DNA from: Anaeromicropila herbilytica
GTDB lineage: Bacteria; Bacillota; Clostridia; Lachnospirales; Lachnospiraceae
DNA length: 64,000 nt
NCBI RefSeq assembly: GCF_016591975.1
Contig: NZ_AP024169.1
Location: 458,001-522,000, forward strand
Direction of reading: 5' to 3'
Part shown: one piece after another, positions 52,933 through 62,042 of the stretch
How the letters are laid out: each line of letters starts with the position of its first letter
How positions within the stretch are numbered: the first letter of the stretch is position 1
Position numbers and translations under genes: made by a program
The notes under the pieces: generated by a model
The model's input: only the letters and a program-made list of their open reading frames with translations
Databases searched by the model: none
What the model was told of the DNA's origin: nothing

Positions 52933-54504
52933 CTATTCCTCACCGTAATAACTAGTAACCGTATCGTCGAATGGAATATAGACTTCATCGCCTTCTTTTA
53001 GCCCATCTTTAATCTGGACGTTAGTTCCATCATTAATACCAATTGTGATAGTTACAGGTTTAAATCCTTTTGGTATTGATGAATCCTGATTTTTCGTTAC
53101 TTTATCTGATTTCACATATACGATATTATCTTTTTGTAATGCGGAACTTGGAATGGTAAGAACGTTATTTGCCTTTTCAATTATAATTTTACCATTAACA
53201 TTCATGCCTGGTAGAAGTTTTCCGTACTTTTCAACTTTCACAACAACTGGGTAGGCAGTTACACCATTAGTCGTATTTCCTTTCAGACTGATTCGTTCAA
53301 TAACACCGTCAAATGTATTGTTTGGAAAATCTTCAGTGGTAATGGTTACTTGTTGGCCAACTTTTACGCTACTAATCTGTAATTCATCAATATTCATCTG
53401 AAAAGTTAGATAAGATAAGTCATATATTGTTGCCATTGGGCCAGCAGCAGAGTCAGTTGTTGGATCTATGGTATCACCTTGCTTTTTGGTCTTTGTAATT
53501 ACTTGGCCAGAGATTGGCGATTGGATCGTGTATTGATCCCTTTGATCTTTTTGCGTTTCTAAAGCCAATTGTGCTTCTTCGATACTTAATTTGGCACTAT
53601 CAATCTGGTTTTCTAGATCTTTCGAAGAAAGTGTTAGAATAGTATCACCTTTATGTACGAGCTGACCCTCTTTGATAGAGAGTGACTTTATTGTACCTTC
53701 GGATTCGGCTATTAGTTTACTTTCTAATTTGGCACGAAATGTTCCTGTACTACTACTAGATACGCCTCCAATGGTTGCTTCGGCAGAATCACCGACCTTA
53801 ATACCACCAATATTTTTAACTTTTATCGTAACTTTTTTAGTTAAGATACCACCATCCATAACTTCTTCTAAGTTACTTACAGAGGATACGACACCCATTG
53901 TTTCTTCTCCAATGGCATCCATTGAGATAGAGGCTTTTTTACCAACCCAAGATTTTTTTACTTCACCAGAAGGAAATGCTAGATCAAGATACATAGTGGT
54001 ATCATCATAGATGTCTGCAATTGTTTTACCTGTAGCAACAGTATCACCTTTTGATACATAAAGCTTTTTGATATATCCAGTTTCTTTTGAAGCTAAGGTT
54101 AGTTTGGATTTTTTCTCTACATAATTGTTGTAATCTTCTTTTGCCTTCTTAACTCCGAGCTCAGAAGTTTTGATGCTATTTGCTATATCATTGGTGCTGA
54201 TCTGATATAAAAGAGATCCTTTTTTTACGGTATCTCCTTCTTCAAATGGAGCTTTTAATACAGTACCTTTTACGAGCGATTTTACATCATACTGACTTGC
54301 AGGACTTAGAGTTCCTGTTCCGGAGATTACCGATTCAACATTTCCAATTACAGCTTTTGATGACATAACTTCATTTGTTTCTTCCTCGGGTTTTGACTTT
54401 TTTAAGAAAGAGAAAGCAACAAAGGCAATGACTCCAATAATAAGTACCCACTTTATGATTTTCTTATATTTAATTTGCTTCCAATTAATTTTTTTTATTT
54501 TCAC
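52933..54504 (-). CDS. MacA-like periplasmic adaptor (HlyD family)
   Basis: 523 residues. I chose the GTG at 54504 (GAAGAAGGTAG upstream); a TTG 27 nt further up overlaps the preceding gene. One N-terminal transmembrane helix (WVLIIGVIAFVAFSFL). Two lipoyl-type halves (YDVKSLVKGTVLKAPFEEGD and KSLSIKEGQLVHKGDTIL), a helical hairpin (about 275-320), and a beta-barrel end. It is longer than usual MacA and has a duplicated lipoyl region. It links MacB to the cell surface in Gram-positives. Translation is close-coupled to the S-layer gene before it. Confidence 0.88.
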   Translation of the reverse strand: MKIKKINWKQIKYKKIIKWVLIIGVIAFVAFSFLKKSKPEEETNEVMSSKAVIGNVESVISGTGTLSPASQYDVKSLVKGTVLKAPFEEGDTVKKGSLLYQISTNDIANSIKTSELGVKKAKEDYNNYVEKKSKLTLASKETGYIKKLYVSKGDTVATGKTIADIYDDTTMYLDLAFPSGEVKKSWVGKKASISMDAIGEETMGVVSSVSNLEEVMDGGILTKKVTIKVKNIGGIKVGDSAEATIGGVSSSSTGTFRAKLESKLIAESEGTIKSLSIKEGQLVHKGDTILTLSSKDLENQIDSAKLSIEEAQLALETQKDQRDQYTIQSPISGQVITKTKKQGDTIDPTTDSAAGPMATIYDLSYLTFQMNIDELQISSVKVGQQVTITTEDFPNNTFDGVIERISLKGNTTNGVTAYPVVVKVEKYGKLLPGMNVNGKIIIEKANNVLTIPSSALQKDNIVYVKSDKVTKNQDSSIPKGFKPVTITIGINDGTNVQIKDGLKEGDEVYIPFDDTVTSYYGEE

Positions 54505-54520
54505 TATTCTACCTTCTTCC

Positions 54521-57136
54521 CTAGTTTGCAATTACAATAATTCGAATTGGTCCCTGTGATTGTGCTACATAGCCATCAACAAGGTGGTTGTTAAATGATG
54601 TGATATCATCTAGTGAAGCTTCGTAATATTTTCCATTTGTAAGAAAATAAACTTGTGCGTCATCAGCAATTCGATAGACAGCATTTCCAACATTTGCTTG
54701 ATTACCACTAATGTAAGAAATACGTACCATATTAAGGTCATACATATCTTTAATCTCGTTATCTTCTAGCTTAATGGCTTTTGGACCAGGGTTAATATTC
54801 CATTTTGGTACATCGGTAGTTATTGTAGTCTCGTTTCCGTTTATGGATAGAGTAAGTCTAGTAAGGCCACTTCCGTCTTCGAGTTCAGAAAGATTAACTG
54901 ACTTTAATAGTCCATATTGGTAACCTGAGTTTACTGTATCGCGAAGGATTAGATCTGTTATTTCACCTGCGGCATTACATGAGTAATAGAGTGTATTTCC
55001 TGAACCCCAAGTCATTTCTTTTAATTCAGAAGTTGTTAGAGTTGAGTAACTTTGATCCTTTACTGCAATAATTCGTATATCAGATGCTAATTTACGAGAT
55101 GTAATATCAGATAGTGAGGAGATGGAATTAGTATTTATCTTAGTAACAACTGCTTCACCGTATTTAAAATTAACATTTACAACACTTCCTTTTGTAATTG
55201 AAGAATCCGCACATTGGAAATCACGTAAGACTCCAGAGGTATCAACGAGATGGACAACTTGTTTGATAACGCTTGTCTGGTTTGCATCCTTTACTAATTT
55301 ATTATCTATACTTAGTACATATCCAGTTAAAGTGACAGGCATCTTCTCCACAGGGTAGATATCAGCAACATTTCCGTTATAACCAAATAAAACGACTACA
55401 TTATCACCAGAATGGATTCCGTTCTCCTGTAATCTGGTACCCCATGAGTTCTCAATTAAATTATCGGTATCAGAATCGCTTGAACTTGTTGTATTGACTG
55501 GTGGTAATTTAAGAGCGTAAGTTTTACCTGCGACTACAATTTCATCTGGAGAGGATATAGATGGACTTATAGAGTTTAAGGTTCCATAGGCTTTTTTGTT
55601 ATAGCTCCAAACGCTTTTTAATTCATTTGAATAATACATTACATCATAACTTGTAATATCTGCACTTGTAGCTTTTAAACCATTTTTATAAAAAGTTCCT
55701 TCTTTTAGTGGGAAGGTTAGTTTTTGTTGCCAATTACCAAGAACAACAGTGCTTGAAAGAGGAAGTATATTCGATACTTTGTCATCCCAGCCAAATAGTA
55801 ATACAACTGGCATTCCTGTTCGAATAGAAGATTGCTTTATTATTTTCTTCATCTGTGATGGGTTACCAACGGAGTAGGTACTTCCAGCAACAGTCAATTC
55901 CTGGGGTTCTGATTGATTGGAAGTAATGTTATCAAGGGAACCGAAGGTTTTCTTACTATATGCCCATACGGTTTGTAATTCAGTGCTATAGTATAGAACA
56001 TCATAATTCTGAATGGTTGATAGTGCAGTGGCTTTATCGTTTCTATATATTGTAGCTTTACCTGCTTTTATGGAGAGACGTGATGACCAATTCTTATCTG
56101 CATTAGTGGAATGAATAGGTAGTACATAGGATACCTTATCATCTTTACCAAGTAGTAGTGCTACTATGGAGCCTTTTTGAATGGAGGAATTCTTAAAGAG
56201 AGTTTTCATCTTTTTCGGATACTCTACGGTATATGTAGTGCCAGATATGGCTAATTCTTGTGGTTGATTCTGTGATAGAGTAATATTCTCAATTCGTCCA
56301 TATACTTTATCTTGATAAACCATAACTTTTTTCAAGTTCTCTACGCAATAAGCAATACTATAATCTTCAATAGCGTCATATGTAGATTTTTTATTATTGA
56401 TATAAACATGGTAGGAAGAGAGTTTAGAAGAGAGTTTTTTCTGCCACCCCTTCTTTACTAGATATGGACCTTTTGTTTTCTTTTGTAAGATTGCGTCTGT
56501 GTCAATTTTACCATTGTCGCTAAGTGCAAAGCCCAGTGTCTTTCCGTAGATATCTCCGGATTTTTGTTTTGCATTTAGTAAGTTAAAAAATAGGTTTTCA
56601 CAGTCAGAAGCAGTGATTGTATCGTTTTCACTACGTGAAAGATTCTTACTTAGGCCAAGTTCCTTATATTTCGCATATCTAGCATCTGATAGATTATTGG
56701 AAAAGTCTGCATTGCTATATCCCAAGATACCTAAGACGCCATAGATTGCTTCTTTCAAAGTGACTTTTTTATTTGGATAGAATTTGCCTCCAAGATATCC
56801 CCTCATGTAACCTTTGGATACCGCTATTTGTATATATGCAGCTTTATTACTATTCTTAGGAACGTCTTTAAATAGTTCTAGAGTACTTGTCTTAGTTACA
56901 TCCCCTGCAAAAGGTGATGCTAATACAACCATTTCGGCAAATTCAGCTCTTGATACATATTTGGATTTGGCGATCACATTACCCTTTTTATCTTTAGTTA
57001 TACCAAGAAGAGCAGTAACTTCACTTGCTTTCTGATTTGTAGATGCGCTTACGTGGTCTCCAATTACTAATGAGAAAGTAAGTAGCAGAGCAAAACAGAA
57101 AATCAATAGATTAATTCTGTATTTTCTTTGATTCAT
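54521..57136 (-). CDS. S-layer homology protein heading the MacAB operon
   Basis: 871 residues from MNQRKYRINLLIFCFALLLT (start at 57136, GGAGG upstream), with a signal peptide. Residues about 45-190 are S-layer homology repeats (VSRAEFAEMVVLAS, KGYMRGYLGGKFYPNKKVTL). About 225-610 holds three imperfect repeats of 120-140 residues, each with a DVLYYSTELQTVWAYSKKT-like block, an EPQEL-V-G-TY block and a DKVS-ILP-like end. The C-terminus (about 615-871) is a further beta-rich region. It should bind the cell wall outside and may act as the surface part of the exporter. Confidence 0.87.
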   Translation of the reverse strand: MNQRKYRINLLIFCFALLLTFSLVIGDHVSASTNQKASEVTALLGITKDKKGNVIAKSKYVSRAEFAEMVVLASPFAGDVTKTSTLELFKDVPKNSNKAAYIQIAVSKGYMRGYLGGKFYPNKKVTLKEAIYGVLGILGYSNADFSNNLSDARYAKYKELGLSKNLSRSENDTITASDCENLFFNLLNAKQKSGDIYGKTLGFALSDNGKIDTDAILQKKTKGPYLVKKGWQKKLSSKLSSYHVYINNKKSTYDAIEDYSIAYCVENLKKVMVYQDKVYGRIENITLSQNQPQELAISGTTYTVEYPKKMKTLFKNSSIQKGSIVALLLGKDDKVSYVLPIHSTNADKNWSSRLSIKAGKATIYRNDKATALSTIQNYDVLYYSTELQTVWAYSKKTFGSLDNITSNQSEPQELTVAGSTYSVGNPSQMKKIIKQSSIRTGMPVVLLFGWDDKVSNILPLSSTVVLGNWQQKLTFPLKEGTFYKNGLKATSADITSYDVMYYSNELKSVWSYNKKAYGTLNSISPSISSPDEIVVAGKTYALKLPPVNTTSSSDSDTDNLIENSWGTRLQENGIHSGDNVVVLFGYNGNVADIYPVEKMPVTLTGYVLSIDNKLVKDANQTSVIKQVVHLVDTSGVLRDFQCADSSITKGSVVNVNFKYGEAVVTKINTNSISSLSDITSRKLASDIRIIAVKDQSYSTLTTSELKEMTWGSGNTLYYSCNAAGEITDLILRDTVNSGYQYGLLKSVNLSELEDGSGLTRLTLSINGNETTITTDVPKWNINPGPKAIKLEDNEIKDMYDLNMVRISYISGNQANVGNAVYRIADDAQVYFLTNGKYYEASLDDITSFNNHLVDGYVAQSQGPIRIIVIAN

Positions 57137-57252
57137 TTCATGTTCCTCCATTTATGAAATATTTTTACAATATAAATAAAACTATATTAACAGAAAATGT
57201 ATCTTTATATCCTTATATATTTCTTAAATTTTCTTAAGTAAAAATGACAAAT

Positions 57253-57292
57253 AAAAAAAATCACCATAATTTTTATTTATGGCGATTTTTTT
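57253..57292 (-). terminator. Terminator of the LytTR operon
   Basis: AAAAAAATCACCATAA pairs with TTATGGCGATTTTTTT. Runs of A and T on the two sides allow termination on the minus strand after the response-regulator gene. Confidence 0.85.
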
Positions 57293-57332
57293 AGTAACGA
57301 TATATGAAATCAATTCATGAAGGTTTTTGAAT

Positions 57333-58073
57333 CTATAAAAATCGTTTCTTAATATCTTCATATTTCTCAGAAGTCATTAAAGCATCTTTATCAATGTCCT
57401 TAAAGGTAACAATATAAGTCCATCTTCCGTAAGGTTCAATTTTTTTAATCTGAGAAATATTAATTAGATAAGATTTATGGCTTCGAAGAAATTGTTCTTC
57501 ATCTAATTTTACTTCAATATCACTTAAACTAGCAGAGGTAGTAAAGGAGTCATGTTTCGTATAGATTACAGTGTTAGAGTTCTCTCTTTGAACCAAGATG
57601 ATATCCTTGATATCGACGAAACTCATACTTTCTTTTCCTTTTACAAGTAAGCGTTCCAACCCTTTTTCGAACTTAATGATCTTATCAAGATGATCGTTAT
57701 GTTCCGGTTCGGTTAAGGATTTGATTCGATCTAAGGTATGATTGACACGCTCCACGTTAAATGGTTTCATAATATAGTCGAAAGCATATACCTCAAAGGC
57801 ATCCGAACGATATTCAGGGTGAGCAGTTGCAAAGATAATCTTAGTTTTAGGGTCAAGATCTGCAATAATTTTGGCACAATCAAGGCCACTGGTTCCGTGA
57901 ATCTCGATATCAAGAAACACTACATCTGCTTTTGTTTTAGTAAATACAGAGACTGCATCGGCAAGATTATCAGATTCTCCAACAATCTCAAAGCCTTCAT
58001 TTCGTTCAATAATCTTACGTAATAATAAACGAATACCATCTTCATCTTCAACTAGAAGTACTTTAATTGCCAT
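57333..58073 (-). CDS. LytTR-family response regulator
   Basis: 246 residues from MAIKVLLVEDEDGIRLLLRK (start at 58073; upstream codons lie inside the preceding gene). The receiver domain has VEDED and the phospho-acceptor VVFLDIEIHG (about residue 57), then FATAHPEY and YIMKPF. Residues about 140-246 form a LytTR DNA-binding domain (FLRSHKSYLINISQIKKIEP). It is the likely partner of the kinase at 60319, from which nfeD and floA separate it. The upstream small gene overlaps its start by 11 nt. Confidence 0.9.
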   Translation of the reverse strand: MAIKVLLVEDEDGIRLLLRKIIERNEGFEIVGESDNLADAVSVFTKTKADVVFLDIEIHGTSGLDCAKIIADLDPKTKIIFATAHPEYRSDAFEVYAFDYIMKPFNVERVNHTLDRIKSLTEPEHNDHLDKIIKFEKGLERLLVKGKESMSFVDIKDIILVQRENSNTVIYTKHDSFTTSASLSDIEVKLDEEQFLRSHKSYLINISQIKKIEPYGRWTYIVTFKDIDKDALMTSEKYEDIKKRFL

Positions 58074-58407
58074 AGGTTCTTCTCTTTCTACGTCTGCATA
58101 GTGGTTGGTTAAGAATCTCAGACAGAATAATAGCATCTTTTAATGTATTTTGATTCAGTTCTATATCTAAGACTTTAGGAATATCTTGTTTATTTTCATT
58201 ACTCGTGGAACGTATGCTATCCATTGAATCTGGATAGGTGGTTTCAACATTAGAAGAATCAGGAGACTGATTCATTGTGTTATTGTTAGTAGTACCCTTA
58301 TTATCTTTCTGAGATATTGAAGCAGATTGGATGCTCTTAAAAATATTAAGTATCGAATCACTAGTATTCGTTTTTAAGAAATTTGGATTCACTGGTTTTC
58401 GAACCAT
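58063..58407 (-). CDS. Hypothetical polar protein overlapping the LytTR gene
   Basis: 114 residues from MVRKPVNPNFLKTNTSDSIL (ATG at 58407 after AGAGGTG). The middle is rich in asparagine, serine and threonine and looks disordered; the C-terminus is strongly basic (CRRRKRRTYGN). There is no recognised domain. The ribosome site and the 11-nt overlap with the response-regulator start suggest it is genuinely translated and may couple to that gene. Confidence 0.55.
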   Translation of the reverse strand: MVRKPVNPNFLKTNTSDSILNIFKSIQSASISQKDNKGTTNNNTMNQSPDSSNVETTYPDSMDSIRSTSNENKQDIPKVLDIELNQNTLKDAIILSEILNQPLCRRRKRRTYGN

Positions 58408-58444
58408 AAGATTCACCTCTATTTGCTGTTTTTTATTATTTTAT

Positions 58445-58534
58445 GATTCGAGAGTTAAAAGCCTTTCATAACATACATAAGTATATAGCGATATACACTC
58501 AGCAAACTAAAATAAGGCTATTGTCCCTCGAATC
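58445..58534 (-). repeat. 3'-end stem-loop repeat, copy 3
   Basis: GATTCGAG pairs with CTCGAATC; AAAAGCCTT and AAGGCTATT form the inner stem; the loop ends ATATACACTCAGCAAA. It stops 3 nt from the floA stop codon. Confidence 0.85.
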
Positions 58535-58537
58535 ACA

Positions 58538-59503
58538 CTATTTATCATTTTTAATAATGGTTTCTCTAGATGTCTCGGAGATTTTCTCTCTCATCTTCGT
58601 ATCTGCTTTGATATTCTGCATGTCGAAATAATCCATAACTCCAAGTTTGCCTTCACGTAAGGCATATGCCATAGCCTTAGGAACTTCTGCTTCGGCTTCA
58701 ACAACGTAAGCACGCATTTCTTGTTCTTTTGCAACAGCCATAGCTCTTCTTTCTTCGGCTTTTGCTTGTGCAATATTCTTATCAGCTTCTGCTTGAAGAG
58801 TCTGAAGGTGTGCACCAATGTTTCTACCTACATCTACATCTGCGATATCTATGGATAGAATCTCGAATGCAGTACCAGAGTCAAGACCTTTACCTAAGAC
58901 CCTTTTTGAGATGTGATCTGGATTCTCAAGTACTTCCATATGAGATTGAGAAGAACCTACGGTAGTTACAATACCTTCACCAATTCTTGCCAGGATGGTT
59001 GCTTCACCAGCACCACCAACTAATCTTTCTAGATTGGCTCTAACAGTTACTCTTGCTTTTACAAGTAATTCAATACCGTCTTTCGCAACTGCAGATACGT
59101 TGGTTGTTTCAATTACTTTAGGATTAACACTCATTTTAACAGCTTCAAGAACATCTCTACCAGCTAAGTCAATTGCTGCAGCCTTTTCAAATGGAAGCTC
59201 AATTCCAGCTCTTTCGGAGGCGATTAATGCATTGACAACACCATCAATATTACCACCAGCTAAATAGTGAGCCTCTAATTGGTTTACATTAATATCAAGA
59301 CCTGCTTTTACTGCTTTGATTAATGGTAGAACAATCTTTGATGGACGTACACGTCTTAGACGCATACCAATTAAGTTAAAAATACTTACTTTTACGTTGG
59401 CTGCCATGGAGGAGATCCATAGACCAACTGGTACAAAACTAAAGAATAGAACAACAAGTAAACCTATACCTACTAATATAATAATACCTACTGATTCTGA
59501 CAT
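58538..59503 (-). CDS. floA: Flotillin-like protein FloA
   Basis: 321 residues from MSESVGIIILVGIGLLVVLF (start at 59503, GAAGGAG upstream). One membrane-inserted N-terminal hairpin, then the UPF0365/FloA core with ARVTVRANLERLVGGAGEAT, EVLENPDHISKRVLGKGLDS and a helical tail rich in EA repeats. FloA forms membrane microdomain scaffolds in Firmicutes and normally pairs with an NfeD protein, here encoded just upstream. Confidence 0.95.
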   Translation of the reverse strand: MSESVGIIILVGIGLLVVLFFSFVPVGLWISSMAANVKVSIFNLIGMRLRRVRPSKIVLPLIKAVKAGLDINVNQLEAHYLAGGNIDGVVNALIASERAGIELPFEKAAAIDLAGRDVLEAVKMSVNPKVIETTNVSAVAKDGIELLVKARVTVRANLERLVGGAGEATILARIGEGIVTTVGSSQSHMEVLENPDHISKRVLGKGLDSGTAFEILSIDIADVDVGRNIGAHLQTLQAEADKNIAQAKAEERRAMAVAKEQEMRAYVVEAEAEVPKAMAYALREGKLGVMDYFDMQNIKADTKMREKISETSRETIIKNDK

Positions 59504-59602
59504 AATATACTCCTTCTGCAATGCTTTTCCTTAGTTAGGAAGCATGCTATAAATATTTGATGTAAATATGATAGTACTTATTTCATTACTATAATCTTAT
59601 TA

Positions 59603-59672
59603 TGATACGGTTTGGTTAAGTACATCAATATACACTCAGTAAACTAAAACAAGGCTTTTGCCCCCCGAATCT
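59603..59672 (-). repeat. 3'-end stem-loop repeat, copy 4 (degenerate)
   Basis: It keeps ATATACACTCAGTAAA, CAAGGCTTTTG and CCCCCCGAATC of the right arm; the left arm is degraded (GATACGGTTTGG only pairs in part). It ends 3 nt from the nfeD stop codon. Confidence 0.7.
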
Positions 59673-59675
59673 CAT

Positions 59676-60167
59676 TTAAGTAATTGCTTTTACAATTAAT
59701 TTTGAACCCACTACCTTGTAGATTGCTAGTTTAGTATCCTTTGGAATATATTTGCCTTCGGATATGACATCGAATTCAATTCCATCGAAGACACCTGTTC
59801 CAGTAGGACGAAGATCTGTAACGGCGAGTCCTTGTTTTCCTAATAGATAGTTTAAATCACTTGAGCTGATATAACCTTTATCCTTGTTCTGCTCATCCTT
59901 TAAGATAATTGGAGATTTTAATTTACCTTTAGAAAGTAGTGCTAGAATAATTGCAAGCATAATACCTAAAAGTGCTAAAATGATAATTGTAATTATGGCT
60001 CCCTCTAATATCGAGTGTGATACTAAAAAAACACCAACGAGTAAACATATACTACCTATGATACCTGGCGCTGAGATACCCGGAACAATCATCTCGATTC
60101 CGACTAAGACAAAACCAGTAATAAATAGTACCAATGCGATTAGAAATACACCATCGATAGCACCCAT
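59676..60167 (-). CDS. NfeD-like membrane protein
   Basis: 163 residues. Three or four hydrophobic segments (FLIALVLFITGFVLVGIEMI, SICLLVGVFLVSHSI, IITIIILALLGIMLAIILAL) are followed by a C-terminal OB-fold (LLGKQGLAVTDLRPTGTGVF, DGIEFDVISEGKYIP). This is the short NfeD form that partners FloA/YqfA-type flotillins. It is probably in one operon with floA, despite the repeat between them. Confidence 0.88.
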   Translation of the reverse strand: MGAIDGVFLIALVLFITGFVLVGIEMIVPGISAPGIIGSICLLVGVFLVSHSILEGAIITIIILALLGIMLAIILALLSKGKLKSPIILKDEQNKDKGYISSSDLNYLLGKQGLAVTDLRPTGTGVFDGIEFDVISEGKYIPKDTKLAIYKVVGSKLIVKAIT

Positions 60168-60318
60168 TGAATTCCCCTCCCTTTTTAAAATTGTTGGTTG
60201 TGAAATTAGTAGTTAGTCTAATTTCACATATGTTTTTGTTTCTTTACTATAAGGTATACTAAATTCAGAGAATATGGAATGGATAATCTCTAAGTTATAC
60301 ATCTTTGACGCTCCAATG

Positions 60319-61167
60319 TCATTTTTCATTATTGAAATTACAAGCGCTTAATTTTGGAATCTCGATATAGAAACTAGTCTTATCTGAGTTGGAGGTAACG
60401 GTTATCTTACCACCTGCATCATGAACTATCTTGGATACGATAGAGAGACCCATACCATGTTCAGCCTCTTTCTTTGTTGTAAAGCCTTGTTTAAAAATAG
60501 ATTCGATCATATTATCTGGAATCTTAGGACCATTATTAGAGATCTCAAAAGAGTAATGGTATTTAAATTCTCCAATATCCACATAGATTTTCTTCTCGTG
60601 CTCAACCTGAGAGAGTGCAGAGATACTATTATCAATAACATTTGATAGTACTTTACATAGATTCCAAGGCTCAAGAGGAATATCAGTAAGATTAGAACGG
60701 ATCTCAAGGTACAAGTCGATATGATTCTTCTCAGCAGCTTCAATCTTGGCTTGTAAAAGCGCATTGATGGCTGGTTGGGAGGTCTTAAGAGCTTTGCTTA
60801 CTTTAAGAATATCTTTATAGACTGGATCAATATATTTCTTCGCTTCTTCATATTCTTCTAAGTCCATTAGACCATATATTACTTGAAAATGATTCAGATA
60901 GTCATGCCTCTGGGCACGGAGCTTTATGTTCAACTCCTCAAGATTCTTAATGCTTTCTACTAAGTTATCGCTCTTATACCTGCTGGCAAAATAAAGGCCT
61001 AGTATTGTAATGAAACTACTTAATAACATCAGTCCGACTGAGAGGTAAAGATATATATTTACGGTATTCAAGTCGGTTAAGCCTACTTTGATAAAGATAA
61101 TTAAGCTTACGACAAATTGCATTACATTGATTGATAATAGTGTGGCTACAAGTTTTTTTAGGTTCAA
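60319..61167 (-). CDS. Spo0B-like/GHKL sensor histidine kinase
   Basis: 282 residues. Two N-terminal transmembrane helices with hardly any extracellular loop, then a helix carrying AQRHDYLNHFQVIYGLMDLE, the H-box with phospho-accepting histidine (about residue 92). The ATPase domain follows with NVIDNSISALS (N-box) and EHGMGLSIVSKIV (G-box). A short sensor of this type often responds to membrane conditions or to partner proteins. The partner is probably the LytTR regulator at 57333. Confidence 0.88.
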   Translation of the reverse strand: MNLKKLVATLLSINVMQFVVSLIIFIKVGLTDLNTVNIYLYLSVGLMLLSSFITILGLYFASRYKSDNLVESIKNLEELNIKLRAQRHDYLNHFQVIYGLMDLEEYEEAKKYIDPVYKDILKVSKALKTSQPAINALLQAKIEAAEKNHIDLYLEIRSNLTDIPLEPWNLCKVLSNVIDNSISALSQVEHEKKIYVDIGEFKYHYSFEISNNGPKIPDNMIESIFKQGFTTKKEAEHGMGLSIVSKIVHDAGGKITVTSNSDKTSFYIEIPKLSACNFNNEK

Positions 61168-61254
61168 TTAATTCATCTCCCTAGATTGGTTAGAATGTGA
61201 TATCTTTTTTGTAAAAGAAATATAGTGGTATTGCCATAATCATTTATATCATTC

Positions 61255-61698
61255 TTACGAAAAGTCATAAGCCATGATAATTTCATCTTCGTCTACTTCA
61301 CCGGTATGATAAAAACCTAGAGAAGTATATAGATACTTGGCAATTGCGTCTCCCTCAATATAACAGAGAGTAATGCGAGGATATTTACTATCTTCCTTCA
61401 TTAGGTTAATTACTTGCTTAACAGCTTCTCTACCATAACCATTTCTTTGATTATTTACATCAATCATTAATTGATCAAGGACAAAGGAATTTATTTCGTC
61501 ACAATCTCGATACATTAATAAGCCAACAAGGATGTCATAATGATAGATAGCTTTTACAGTGCCTCGGTGATTATGATAAGCATATGCTCTTGCTAATATA
61601 CCCATTGAACTGCTTACATGATGTTCTTGTTCTTCTGATACTTTTAATTTTGTTACTGCACGCCAGTTGCGTTCATCTACTGCTCTTAAGCAAATCAT
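61255..61698 (-). CDS. GNAT family N-acetyltransferase
   Basis: 147 residues. SFVLDQLMIDVNNQRNGYGR (residues about 70-89) is the acetyl-CoA loop, then AIAKYLYTSLGFYHTGEVDE. The N-terminal part is short, as in spermidine/spermine-type members, but the substrate is unknown. It is upstream of the kinase gene in the same direction, 88 nt apart. Confidence 0.82.
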   Translation of the reverse strand: MICLRAVDERNWRAVTKLKVSEEQEHHVSSSMGILARAYAYHNHRGTVKAIYHYDILVGLLMYRDCDEINSFVLDQLMIDVNNQRNGYGREAVKQVINLMKEDSKYPRITLCYIEGDAIAKYLYTSLGFYHTGEVDEDEIIMAYDFS

Positions 61699-62042
61699 AG
61701 GAATCCTCCATTAGGTAAGTTTGATCGTTGATGTTAGCATTAATATTTTACAGTTTATAGTTATAAATAGGTAGTGATATTAACTAATTATACCATTTTG
61801 CATAAACATTTGGAACTCGCATTTATGATTAGAGTATAATAAACAATTTGGAAACAAAAGTTATACTTTTGTAGTAATAACCTATAATAAAAATGTAATA
61901 AACTTGGTGTAATATGGATGATGGATAAGGTTGTTTCATATCTTTTAATATGCTATATTATTATAAACATAGACATATAGAATCATTTAATATTGACATC
62001 GTCAACATAAGTAAGACATGAATATTAGAAGGGATAAATATC

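Noticed and set aside
58063..58407. Treating the polar ORF before the LytTR gene as noise
   Set aside because: I kept it as a low-confidence gene because it has AGAGGTG before its ATG and overlaps the next start by 11 nt; its composition alone would have argued for rejection.
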